The translations under genes were made by a program, and so were the position numbers. Positions 1-7,820 of a stretch of 11,495 bases of DNA are shown piece after piece; the first letter of the stretch is position 1, and each line of letters starts with the position of its first letter. The notes under the pieces are model-generated. The model was not told where the DNA came from. It saw nothing but the letters and a program-made list of their open reading frames with translations, and ran no database searches. Source of the stretch: Pelagophyceae sp. CCMP2097 (Eukaryota; Sar; Pelagophyceae); assembly GCA_026770575.1 (NCBI GenBank), contig MU657284.1, positions 132,712-144,206 on the forward strand, written 5' to 3'.

Positions 1-18
1 AAATAATTTCAATTATTT
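1..18. repeat. AT-rich inverted repeat
   Basis: Eight bases (AAATAATT) are mirrored after a 2-nt loop, in the otherwise featureless stretch 1-183 downstream of the FkbM-type gene. It could be part of that gene's 3' untranslated region; no other function is visible. Confidence 0.4.
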
Positions 19-183
19 ACGTGGGCATTGCAATGGGATTTGGCTGTATCCTTCGGGTCCTCCGTGTGCCTCCGGCGCGCTCTTGTAATTACCTCTTGAA
101 ATAAGCGTGAAAGGGGCGTCCTTCGCTGATGCACCGGGTCAAACGCATCCGCAGCACGGAGTCGCGTTAGTGTACACGCCTTG

Positions 184-2506
184 TCAGGACCCTCGGACGA
201 CGTGCCGGTCGAGGACGTGGTGCCAGTCTTGCTCGCTGCGCGCGAGGCAGGCGACGTTGCTCCAGACCTTGACGTCGTAGTTGGCATGCCAGCAGCCGCC
301 TAGAGGAATTCCTATAGGGTGGCAGTTCCTATGGTCTTGGACGGCACTGCACTCTTCGGTCGCCCGGGGGAAAACGGAGTCGGTCCTCCGGGGTCAAACG
401 ATCCTCCGGGATCCCTTTCCAGGCTCCCGCCCTTTCACTCTCCAGGTTTGCCAAACCGCCGGCGCGGGTCCGGACGCGAGAGCGGCCAGAGCGCAGAGTG
501 CGCGCCCTGGAGATAGCAGTCGAAGCCTCGGGCTTCAAAGACGTCGGAGACGACGTCCTTGAGCGCCGTGACAGCCCACGCGCCGCGAAAGTGGTTTTCG
601 AATTCCACAAACGCCACCCGGCGACCCACGAGCATCTTCGCCGCGCCTTTCAAAACGTCCGGGTCGGCCCCTTCGACGTCGACGAGGAGGAGGTCTATTC
701 GCAAGTCCGGGAAGAGCGAGTCGAGCGACCGCACTTGGACGCGCTCCAGCTGCTCGAGCCTTTCGGGGTCGTAGTAGCCGTGGAAGACGTCGGCGCACGA
801 GTCGCCAAACTCGTCGCACAGACCTCCAACCTCCTCGCCCGCCGCCAGCGCCGGGAACAGCGCCGACCGGTCCGAGTCCGACGCCGCGACGGCGTGCAGC
901 GTCACTCTTGCGGAGACGCCTTGGACGTCGAGCGTCCAGACGCCGCCCTCGGCCGCGCGGAAGCCAAACGCCTCGAGGACGCTTTGGAGCAGGCGCACGT
1001 TGGCCCCCAGCGGTTCGATGGCGTGCAGGTCCAGGACGAGGCCGCGCTGCGCGGGCGCTCCCGCGATGAAAGCCGCGGTCTCGCCTCCCTCGTCGAGGCA
1101 GTCGCGGCACCACCCGCAGGCTTGCTTCGCGCCCAGCACGCGCAGCTGCGAGCCCCACGCCGCCGGCGTCACGGCGAGTTCCGGCGCCACCTCGGACAGC
1201 AGCTTGGCGATGCTGTAGCCCTTGTTTGCGCCGACCTAGGTTGCCTTGGGGTGCTTCACGGCGACATTGGGGTGCTTCACGGCGACGCGGGGCCTCCGAC
1301 TCACGTTGACGACGATGAGCGGCTGCGCTGTTTGTCGCATCGACGTCATGTTCCGCGTGCCTTGGAGGTGCGAGGCGAGGATGGGCCGGAGCCACGCCTT
1401 TTCGGGGCAGCCGAGGAGAGACGTGTACTCCCAAACGTCTTGAAAGCCGACGCTCGCTCGATGGTCCGCCCAGAGCGACGCGACCGCGTCGCGCTCCGCC
1501 GGACCGCAGCTCGCCGCGCCGGCGTAGTCGCCGTCGCCGCGCTGCGACACGCGCGAGGCGAGGAGCGCGTCGGGGCCGAGCGTCATGGGGTAAATGGACT
1601 CAAAGTCGTTTTGGAACGTCGAAAACACTCTTTGCAGCCGCGCGTCGTCGAAGGGGCCGTCGACCGCCCCGCGACTGCCCGGCGAACGCGCCCGGCGCTG
1701 GTGCACGAACGCGATTCCGCCGTCGAAGACACCGAGTGCAACGTCGACCCAGTCGCGGCGGCCGAGGCGGGCGACGGCGGCCCACGTCGCGCCGTAGACG
1801 CCGTCCGACGCGCACGGCGCCGCACCGCGCACGACCAGAGTGCCGCGCGGCGCCAGGCGCACGAGCGCGGCTTCGAGCACGGCGCCGACGTCGCACGCCC
1901 CGACGATTGCGCCGTCGACGACGATCACATCGTACGCTTCGGCGTCCGCCGCGGAAAACGCCCCGCACGTCGCGTTCAACGACCGCGCCCTGGGCGGGAG
2001 CGCGGCGAGCACCGAAGCGAGTCGCGGGCCCGCGCTGACGGCGCCGCCCTGGCCGCACGCGTAGCCTCCCGCGGCGTCCAACGCCGCAGACAGCGCGGGC
2101 TCCGCGGCGGCGCGGCACGGCGCCGCGTCCGGACCCGCGCCTGAGGACCCGCGGTGCGGCGGCAGCGACGGGGCGGCACCGCGAGGCAGTCTCAGGCACG
2201 GCGCGCGGGGAGCGCACCGCACGCGCCCTCGGCCAGCGTATTCGACGCGTCGCCGGCGCTCTTGCGAAAGAGGCCTTCGAGGGCCGTCTGCAGCAGGTGC
2301 CGCGCGCCGCCGTAGGGACAGTGCTCCGTCGCCATGGCTTCGGCGCCGCAAGCCGCGCCGACGGCCGCCGCCGCGCAGTCCCACAGCGATGTCCCGCCCT
2401 CCAAGTTGCATTGCAGCGTCGTCGCCGCGCCAATAGGCAGGTGGACGTCGAAGCCGCCGGCGCACAGCGGCGCCAGGGCGCACACGACGAGCAGCAACCG
2501 CGACAT
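184..2506 (-). CDS. Secreted or lumenal FkbM-family methyltransferase, four exons, two Rossmann-like segments
   Basis: Proposed exons are 2506-2218, 2140-1305, 1235-476 and 299-184, separated by GT-AG introns of 77, 69 and 176 nt; every join keeps phase and gives 666 aa. Residues 1-17 form a signal peptide (MSRLLLVVCALAPLCAG). Residues 97-375 contain a degenerate methyltransferase-like core with YDVIVVDG and a downstream LAPRGTLVV strand. Residues 374-629 are the FkbM (Methyltransf_21) domain: SAM-binding loop VNVGANKGYS at about 374-383, a C-x-W-C-x-x-C cluster at 415-421, and the family signature VRSLDSLF...DLLLVDVEGAD...LKGA at about 543-572. The last exon adds RGCWHANYDVKVWSNVACL, a conserved-looking C-terminus that confirms the last join. 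FkbM enzymes O-methylate sugars and other metabolites; the signal peptide suggests glycans of the secretory route. The substrate cannot be told. It is divergent from the small membrane-protein gene at 2755. Confidence 0.82.
1246..1286. repeat. 21-bp tandem duplication inside FkbM-gene intron 2
   Basis: Two copies of a unit containing TTGGGGTGCTTCACGGCGAC (plus strand) repeat with a 21-bp period. They fill over half of the 69-nt intron 1236-1304. Read through, they would add a repeated VAVKHP and then a stop, which supports the stretch being intronic. Confidence 0.8.
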
Positions 2507-2754
2507 AGCGCCGCCGGCGCCGTGCCCACCCGTGCGTGCGGCTCCGTTTAGCGAAGCCTCTATAGAGTTTCTCGACGCCGCCGAGTCAGAGCCCTTCCGA
2601 GACCCCCGCGTCGGCGCCCGTGCAGCGCCGCCCCGCCGCCAACGTCGCCGCCCCCTCCGCGCGCAAAGTGCGCAGCCGCGGTCTCCGGGGCGCCGCACGG
2701 TCCGCTTGGAACATGCCGAGCGCCGTCGATAGGTCGCAGAGAGAGCCGTCGACC
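2507..2754. promoter_or_regulatory. Divergent intergenic region, presumed bidirectional promoter
   Basis: This GC-rich gap of about 250 bp separates the start codons of the FkbM-type gene (minus) and the small membrane-protein gene (plus), so it must hold both promoters if both models are right. The only A/T-rich core is the near-palindrome CTCTATAGAG around 2559-2568. No well-formed TATA box is seen. An in-frame upstream ATG for the plus gene lies at 2713. Confidence 0.35.
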
Positions 2755-3371
2755 ATGTCCGCCTACGGCAAGTTCGCGACCGTAGCCGCCTCGCTCAGTC
2801 CAACGCCGGCGTCCGCTGCGCAGCACGGTGGGCAGCGCGGAGAGGCCGCCGCGGCGCTCCCATCGACGTGTCCGCGCCGGCCCCAGAGGCCCTCGGCTGC
2901 GGGTCGGCGCGGCGGTCGCGTGGCCGCGGCGGCCTTTTTGGCGTGTGCACCGGACCCGCTTTGAGGCTTGCACTCGGATCGCCAATGGAATCAGGCGTCG
3001 TGGGCGTGATGACCGCGATCCCCTTCTTCATGATCAACTACTGGCTCAAGGAGCCGCTGCTCTACAAGAAGGACCCGCTTACCGGTGCGTCACAAAGACC
3101 GCGCCGCCGAGAGCGCGCGGGGCCGCGAGCATCGCACGCACGACGCGTAGGCTCGCAGAACCAGCGCGGTCCGTGCCTTCCTCCGTTTCTTCTCCGTTTC
3201 TTCGTGTCTTGGCGCATCGAGTCTTTCGACGCATGGATGGCCGCGCCTCGCGCACGGCCGCTGACCGATGACCCTGCAGGCTGCTTCCTCAACACGGGTT
3301 CGAAAGACGCGGGCTCCGTCGACGCCAAGACCTTTCTCATGCACGGCTTCCGTAAAGACGAAGGCGACTAA
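2755..3371 (+). CDS. Small single-helix membrane protein, unknown function, three exons
   Basis: The best model joins 2755-2827, 2995-3084 and 3280-3371, giving 84 aa. Intron 2 (3085-3279, GTGCGT...CTGCAG) is convincing: it restores KKDPLTG-CFLNTGSKD across a phase-1 join. Intron 1 (2828-2994, GTGGGC...AATCAG) is the phase-compatible choice but less certain; a start at ATG 2985 or 2713 is possible. The protein has a short basic N-terminus, one hydrophobic helix (VVGVMTAIPFFMINYWL, about residues 26-42), then a charged tail ending HGFRKDEGD. The size and layout suit a small accessory subunit of an organelle membrane complex, but I do not recognise the family. The ATG at 2755 has A at -3 (ACCATG). 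Confidence 0.55.
3181..3202. repeat. 11-bp tandem duplication inside an intron
   Basis: CTCCGTTTCTT occurs twice head to tail within intron 2 (3085-3279) of the small membrane-protein gene, forming part of its pyrimidine-rich tract. Confidence 0.75.
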
Positions 3372-3406
3372 CGAGCGCGGCCGACGGCGCACCCATAAGC
3401 GCGCAG

Positions 3407-3567
3407 CGTGCGGTTATCACGGATTCTCAGTTCGACGCCCGACGCTGGGCCCCGGTCCCGGACCGCGAGGAAGACCGACCGAAGCCCGAGCCGCCGGCGT
3501 CGACGCAGTCATACAACCCGAGTGCGGGCAACCCCGGAGTCGGGCGTCGCCGCCGCCGGCGCGGCCG
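3407..3567 (+). CDS. Candidate orphan exon, disordered Arg/Pro-rich segment
   Basis: One plus-strand frame stays open with strong G/C-ending codons from about 3407 and reads VITDSQFDARRWAPVPDREE, followed by a Pro-rich and then Arg-rich (GVGRRRRRRGRPAS) disordered tract; the coding bias fades after 3567 and a stop comes at about 3684. There is no ATG, and a weak acceptor (GCGCAG) precedes it. It is not in phase with the gene ending at 3371. It may belong to another transcript or be chance in GC-rich DNA. Confidence 0.2.
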
Positions 3568-3719
3568 CCCGGCGTCACGGATTGAGGAGGGGGAAGAATA
3601 TTCACGTATCGACGCGTGTCGTGGACGATTGAGGACTCGTGGAGGAGGTTGGTCGGAGAATTTGATATCGTTGCTTGCTTAATATCCACCCTGGGTGGGG
3701 CTGGCCCAATAGGGTATAT

Positions 3720-3957
3720 CCGCCTTCGCGGTGACAAAGTCAGTCACCCGAGCGAGATGGCTCGGATGCCATGCCGGCGAGGGTCGTTCTCGCGACAGAT
3801 GTCGCGCGACCCCCTCGTGAAAGGAAGGGGGGCTAACACTCTGGCTCTTTGGTCGCGTTGTCGGGAGCGCCATGGTTGGGGTGCGATGGCGTCGAGGGTG
3901 TAATCGTGCGCAGCCGGAATGTGGATGTACCGCGTATCGGCCCAGGCCGGGCCTGGG
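3720..3957. other. Hairpin-rich non-coding stretch, possible structured RNA
   Basis: At least six stem-loops follow one another in under 240 nt: CCGC/GCGG at 3720-3731, GGTGAC/GTCACC at 3730-3748, CCGAGC/GCTCGG at 3748-3765, a nested hairpin at 3778-3817 (outer CGAGGGTCG with CGACCCCCTCG, inner CGCGACA/TGTCGCG), CGCCAT/ATGGCG at 3868-3891, and CCCAGGCC/GGCCTGGG at 3941-3957 with a 1-nt loop. Some share bases, so not all can form together. No frame looks coding. It does not match U1, U2, U4, U5, U6, 5S or SRP motifs I know. A structured RNA or a mobile-element relic is possible. Confidence 0.4.
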
Positions 3958-4030
3958 TCCTTTCCTCCGGGAGTGCGTTTTAACCCCTGAGCTAAGATAG
4001 ATGTTCAGCTAGACTTAAAAAGAAAAAAAA

Positions 4031-4200
4031 CTGCGGGCCCGGCTGCGGGCCCGGCTGCGGGCCCGGCTGCGGGCCCGGCTGCGGGCCCGGCTGCGGGCCC
4101 GGCTGCGGGCCCGGCTGCGGGCCCGGCTGTGGGCCCGGCTGTGGGCCCATCTGCGGGCCCGGCTGCGGGCCCGGCTGCGGGCCCGGCTGCGGGCCCGGCT
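4031..4200. repeat. 12-bp minisatellite, about 14 copies
   Basis: The unit CTGCGGGCCCGG repeats about 14 times. The ninth and tenth units carry CTGTGGG variants, the tenth also ending CCAT. It follows an A-rich run at 4017-4030. Because the unit contains GGGCCC, one frame on each strand encodes the same four-residue period (A-A-G-P). Confidence 0.95.
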
Positions 4201-4413
4201 CGTTCCAAGAACATTTCGTTCGCCCTCCTGGGCCACGAGAAGCGTATGGGCGCCTCGACGCACGGCGTAGAACCGCTGGAAGAATTTGAACGGCCGGACG
4301 ACGACGAGTGCGGCTTGCGGCCCAGTTTCACCTACTGCTTCGCTGCGGAGGTTCTGAGGGGAAAGAAGAAGTTCCGCTGCTTTCGGGCGATTTTATTGAT
4401 TTTTGAAAGATAA
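4201..4413 (+). CDS. Candidate exon or gene remnant following the minisatellite
   Basis: The frame open through the repeat (GPAA repeats) continues as SKNISFALLGHEKRMGASTH, a Glu/Asp-rich stretch (EPLEEFERPDDDECG) and SFTYCFAAEVLRGKKK, stopping at 4413. Third codon positions are mostly G or C up to about 4350 and then become A/T-rich, like real coding sequence running into a 3' end. No ATG starts the frame before the repeat; an internal ATG lies at about 4246. I do not recognise the protein. It ends 71 nt before the pseudokinase start and could be the last exon of a separate gene. Confidence 0.3.
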   Translation, partial: RSKNISFALLGHEKRMGASTHGVEPLEEFERPDDDECGLRPSFTYCFAAEVLRGKKKFRCFRAILLIFER

Positions 4414-4484
4414 TTCCGATAGAGCCGAGTGAACCTTCTAGGTTCAGGTTCGTTCGTGCGAGATTCCGAGCCGCGTCGCGCGCG

Positions 4485-6580
4485 ATGCCCGCCGCCCTCG
4501 CCGCCGCGGCGATAGTGCCGCATCAGCAGCGCCAGCCGCGCACGCCGCCTGCGTGGGCAGAGGGCGAGTGGGCAGAACCCGCAGTCGACGTGGCCATTCT
4601 TCCTGCACACTGCGCCGTCACGCCGTACGACGACGCCGCGCCCGACGCCGCCGACGCCGCGCGCGCAGCAGACGACGACGTGCGTTCCCCCCGCAATGCC
4701 GCGCCCCTGCAAAGGCCAGCGCGCCGCCGCGAAAAAGGGTCGAAGGCGTGCGGGGGCGTTTCTACGGCCGATGGATCTCCGCCGCTGCGGCCAACCGTTG
4801 CTAAACGCAGGCGCCGCGCGCCGAGCAAGTCTTCGCGCGCGTCGGAGTCGGCGATCTTTCGCATGAGGGCGCGGGGGGCTGCATCTGGAATATTTTCCAT
4901 CCGTCGCAATATTTTCCATCCGTCGCGCGCTCTTCGAAACGTCTCTACAGGCCAAGGTGTCGCTCGTGGACGCGTTAAACCTGCAGCCGACGTGGCTGGC
5001 TGGGCGCGAGTCGATTGAGGTCTATGACCTCAGCGACGACGGTGCGAAATTGTGTCTTTCCAGGACAATGTCATTGAATCGCCCGTTGGGGCGCCGCAAT
5101 CGCACGCCTGGCCCTTAGGGTGCATCGACTGCATCACGCTCATCTCGCAGTCGTTTTCCAAGAGCGGCCGCAACTCCGGGGTACGTGCTCCTCGGACCGA
5201 GCGGCGTGCGCCCTCTCTCGCCGCGGGCGGTGCGGGGGCGCTCGACGCTCTCGCGCGATGCTTTGCGCGGTGATGTCGGTTGACGCTGGCGCGCTCGTGA
5301 CGGGACTGCCCCGCTGTCGTCGCACGACGCTGCTCCCTCGCTAGGAGGCGGCCGTCGTCATCGAGGCCAGACTCGCGGGCCTCGAAATTTCAAAGGCCGA
5401 CGTCTGCCTCGGCGAAGTCTGCTCCACGGGCGAGGAGCGCAGCGGCGGCACCGTCTCCAGGCACGCGGTCTGGCAAGGTGCGTGCCGTCGCGGCGGTGGG
5501 AAAGGATGGCCCGGTGTCGTCGGGGCGGTGGGAAAGGATGGCCCTTACGCAACACCCCCGCGGCAGGCCTTTCGCATTTCTCGACCGCTAGGCCGCGACG
5601 TCATTGCGCGCTCGCAACGGCCGTCGCACGCGGGCGGCGGGCTGTGCCTGGTGGCCGCGTACCGCGAGATTGTGTTGCTCCGGTCGTTCCAAAAGCACCC
5701 GAACCTTCTCGAGCTCCTCGGCTGCGATCTCTCCACGCCCGCGGAGCCGCTCATCGTGGTGCGTTCTTCGAAAGGCAGTTCCAAGGAGCCGGCGCCTGTT
5801 TTGAAGAGGCCTCGCCTCTGAATGTCCTCATTGCGAGCGCCTCTGACCGTGGCCTGCGTAGATGGAGTGCACGGGCGGGTCTTTGGAGGACCTAGTGACC
5901 ACGTTCCATGCGGGCGTGCCGCGGCCGCAGCTGCTGCGCCTCGCGCTGGACGTGGCGCGCGGCATCGCGCACCTGCACGCGTCGCTGCCGCCGCTGATCC
6001 ATCGCAACGTCAAACCCTCGAACATCTTCCTCGACGCGCGCCGCCAGACGGCCAAGCTCGGCAACTTCGGCCTGGCGCGCGTCTTCCCGTCGGCGGACCT
6101 GCAGCAGCGCCACAGGATGACGGGTGTCACGGGCGCGCTGCGCTACATGGCGCCAGAGGTGTTTCGCGACGAACCGTACAACGCGTCCGTCGACGTCTAC
6201 TCGTGGGCCATTGTCGCAATGTACATGTGAGTCGACTGTGCGCGCGCCTCCCCCAAATTGGGCCTCCCCGGCACGGCTGCAGAAGACAGCGTTTCACCTT
6301 CTGTTTCACCAGGCTGCGCGGCACGCCGCCGTTCAAGGGCGAGGGGTCTGCGGGCATGCTGCGCGTGCACCATCAGACGCACGCGCGGCCGCTGCCGCCC
6401 ATCTGGCGGCCGCTCAAGGTGCTGGTGAAGCGCGCCTGGGCGGAGCGGCCTGATTCGCGGCCGACGGCGAAAACGTTGGTCAAGTGCCTCGTCGAGCTCT
6501 GCAACCGCACAGACGCAGAGACCGCGCCGCCCTGCGCGGCGGCATGCGCGCACAACGAAGCCGCCTGCGCAGTCATGTGA
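4485..6580 (+). CDS. TKL-like pseudokinase with C-terminal CaaX box, seven exons
   Basis: Exons 4485-4679, 4951-5041, 5119-5180, 5345-5477, 5592-5758, 5862-6226 and 6313-6580 join in phase across GT-AG introns (271, 77, 164, 114, 103 and 86 nt) to give 426 aa. Residues 1-116 are a low-complexity N-terminus. The kinase fold follows: LGEVCSTG with no proper glycine loop (about 138-145), W159-x-G, the VAIK position reading VIAR (R167), an alpha-C glutamate in YREIVLLRSF (E186), MECTGGSLEDL hinge (217-227), IHRNVKPSN catalytic loop (262-270), LGNFGLAR (282-289), MAPE (312-315), DVYSWA (327-332) and the closing RPDSRPT (383-389). Lys, HRD-Asp and DFG-Asp are thus Arg, Asn and Asn, so phosphotransfer is not expected; a scaffold or allosteric role is inferred. 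The protein ends Cys-Ala-Val-Met, a CaaX farnesylation motif, with cysteines at 412 and 416. Exons 4-7 are firm. Exon 1 and its start are less so. Confidence 0.82.
4889..4926. repeat. 19-bp tandem duplication inside pseudokinase intron 1
   Basis: AATATTTTCCATCCGTCGC occurs twice head to tail, just before the acceptor at 4950. It is unusually A/T-rich for the surroundings. If the gene instead began downstream, this could act as a promoter element. Confidence 0.85.
5487..5550. repeat. 32-bp tandem duplication inside pseudokinase intron 4
   Basis: A near-identical segment containing GGTGGGAAAGGATGGCCC is repeated at a 32-bp period (cores at 5492-5512 and 5524-5544). It makes up about half of the 114-nt intron 5478-5591. 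Confidence 0.85.
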
Positions 6581-6604
6581 CACCGACAATCCCCGAATAA
6601 TTTT

Positions 6605-7135
6605 TCATCCGATTTTCCTGCGGATCTTTGGAGCGTGGGACAGCGCCTGCCTGCATGCCGGCGTGGGCTTGTGCGATGCCCTTATGCCGGTCCGATCCAG
6701 ATCCCAAGCGCCGTCTAGAACACAGGACACGACTCGAGCAAGCGTCTCACCACAGGAGACGACGGTTGTCGGCTGTCGGCCGTGCGTCACCGTGCACAGC
6801 AAACACCCGGAGCAGTCGCAGGTCACGGAGGCGATCTTGAGCCACTCGTTTGTCTCGAGGTCGACGCACGCAGCCGCGCGCGTCGCCGAAGCATGGCTGT
6901 GCGCAGCCGGGCGCCGTCGAGTTCGCCACGTCCTCGAGCAGCTGGCGCCCCTCTGGCCGGCAGTCCGCGCATCCTTCGCAGGCGCAGCCGAAGAGCGCGA
7001 CGGCTTGGAAGCATTCCATGAGGGTCTCCTCGCACCGCAGCCCTCGGCACACGGCCTCGCAGGCGGCGCCGAGCGACGGCTCGGCGCCGCGCGCCAGCAC
7101 GACGAGGAGCACCCCGCCGATCGATCGCAAGCCAC
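6605..7135 (-). CDS. Cysteine-rich, probably secreted protein; 5' incomplete and frameshifted
   Basis: From an acceptor-like CTAG at about 7136 the minus strand reads a hydrophobic leader (GGVLLVVLARGAEPSLG) and then a cysteine-rich domain: ACEAVCRGLRCEE, MECFQAVALFGCACEGCADC, APGCAQPCFGDARGC. At 6864-6871 the coding signal moves to another frame and continues VDLETNEWLKIASVTCDCSG with more cysteines, ending at 6605. Removing one copy of a doubled tetranucleotide (GCGT on the minus strand) would join the halves as DARGCVDLETNEW. Without that the first frame stops at 6747. No in-frame ATG starts the leader, so a 5' exon is probably missing from this model. The cysteine spacing suggests a disulfide-bonded extracellular domain; I do not recognise the family. 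It is convergent with the pseudokinase gene. Confidence 0.42.
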   Translation of the reverse strand: MACDRSAGCSSSCWRAAPSRRSAPPARPCAEGCGARRPSWNASKPSRSSAAPAKDARTAGQRGASCSRTWRTRRRPAAHSHASATRAAACVDLETNEWLKIASVTCDCSGCLLCTVTHGRQPTTVVSCGETLARVVSCVLDGAWDLDRTGIRASHKPTPACRQALSHAPKIRRKIG

Positions 7136-7432
7136 CTAGAGGCCACCCGGGTCAACTTTGAACTTCGGCGTCGGGTCACTCGACGTCGTCTGCGAAAAAT
7201 CTCACCGCTGCGACGAATTCGGTGCCTCCAGCCGCCATCGCTCGTGCCCGTTCCGTGGGGCCCGGTGCAGAGGAACCACCAGGCCCTGGGCCGGAACGCG
7301 TCCAATCTGCCTTCTCAGTAGCTCGGTGTCGCTATGAATTCCTAAATCTAAAGTCGAAATTCTTGAAAACGGTCCACCATTTTGGGCCATACAATATTGT
7401 AACGACCCGGCGCTTCACGTAATAGTCGACCA
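7136..7432. other. Intergenic stretch, no gene recognised
   Basis: This stretch passes from GC-rich DNA to A/T-richer DNA after about 7310. It may contain a 5' exon of the minus-strand cysteine-rich gene: an ATG at 7237 (minus) is followed by a GTGAGA donor, but the phase does not fit the downstream exon. No frame has convincing coding bias. Confidence 0.3.
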
Positions 7433-7684
7433 ATGGATCCGGTCATATTTTTCGGTTTGGGCGGGAAATTGAAAATACAAAACCCGCTCGAGCTCGATTA
7501 CCGCGACGAGAACTCAGTTGTACAATTGTTCAAGGGGAAAATCCGGAGAAAGCTGAAGACATTCTACGAGGGCGCCTGCGGTCCTTCCGACGCGCCGTGC
7601 GGTCCCTCCGACGCGCCGTGGTACAGAAGAAGCGGCAACCGCAAGGGACCCAGCGTTGCGTCTCAATCAAACTTAATTATATAA
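7433..7684 (+). CDS. Hypothetical 83-aa protein with unusual low-GC codon use
   Basis: An ATG-started frame preceded by TAA and TAG stops reads MDPVIFFGLGGKLKIQNPLE and continues LDYRDENSVVQLFKGKIRRK before ending LII. It holds a seven-residue duplication (CGPSDAP twice). Residue mix is protein-like, but many codons end in A or T, unlike the neighbouring intron-bearing genes. That fits a recently acquired or mobile-element gene, or a chance frame in the A/T-richer block that leads into the tRNA array. I recognise no family. Confidence 0.3.
   Translation: MDPVIFFGLGGKLKIQNPLELDYRDENSVVQLFKGKIRRKLKTFYEGACGPSDAPCGPSDAPWYRRSGNRKGPSVASQSNLII
7577..7618. repeat. 21-bp tandem duplication, in frame
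   Basis: Two 21-bp copies differing at one base (CCTTCC versus CCCTCC) encode CGPSDAP twice in the 83-aa frame starting at 7433. Confidence 0.9.
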
Positions 7685-7820
7685 TAAATGCCCAACTTCT
7701 TCATATCAACAACTGCAACTTTAGCGATCATTTCGGTCCTGGTAGTGATTACCAACTCGAGATGAGGATAGAGTACACCGCGGTAATTCCTGTCTATGTC
7801 GCAGAACCATCATACACGGC

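Noticed and set aside
187..303. Plus-strand reading of a possible last exon ending VVVGMPAAA
   Set aside because: The opposite strand reads GCWHANYDVKVWSNVACLAR with near-perfect G/C third positions and joins in phase to the FkbM-type gene.
498..2144. 548-aa open frame on the plus strand
   Set aside because: It is antisense to the FkbM-type exons, is rich in Arg, Ala and Val as expected for a shadow frame in GC-rich DNA, and shows no domain. The minus-strand exons have G/C third positions and clear motifs.
3372..3413. Extra intron joining the small membrane-protein gene to the candidate exon at 3407
   Set aside because: A donor-like GTAAAG lies just before the stop, but neither nearby acceptor gives the needed phase and the intron would be only about 50 nt.
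4005..4331. Minus-strand frame through the minisatellite
   Set aside because: It begins only at a GTG and has poorer third-position bias than the plus frame; the repeat is open on both strands by its own symmetry.
5020..5085. Very short pseudokinase intron of 22 or 44 nt ending at the CCAG before 5064
   Set aside because: The 22-nt version breaks the phase. The 44-nt version is in phase, but the 77-nt intron 5042-5118 is also in phase, has a GTGCG donor like other introns here, and matches their usual length.
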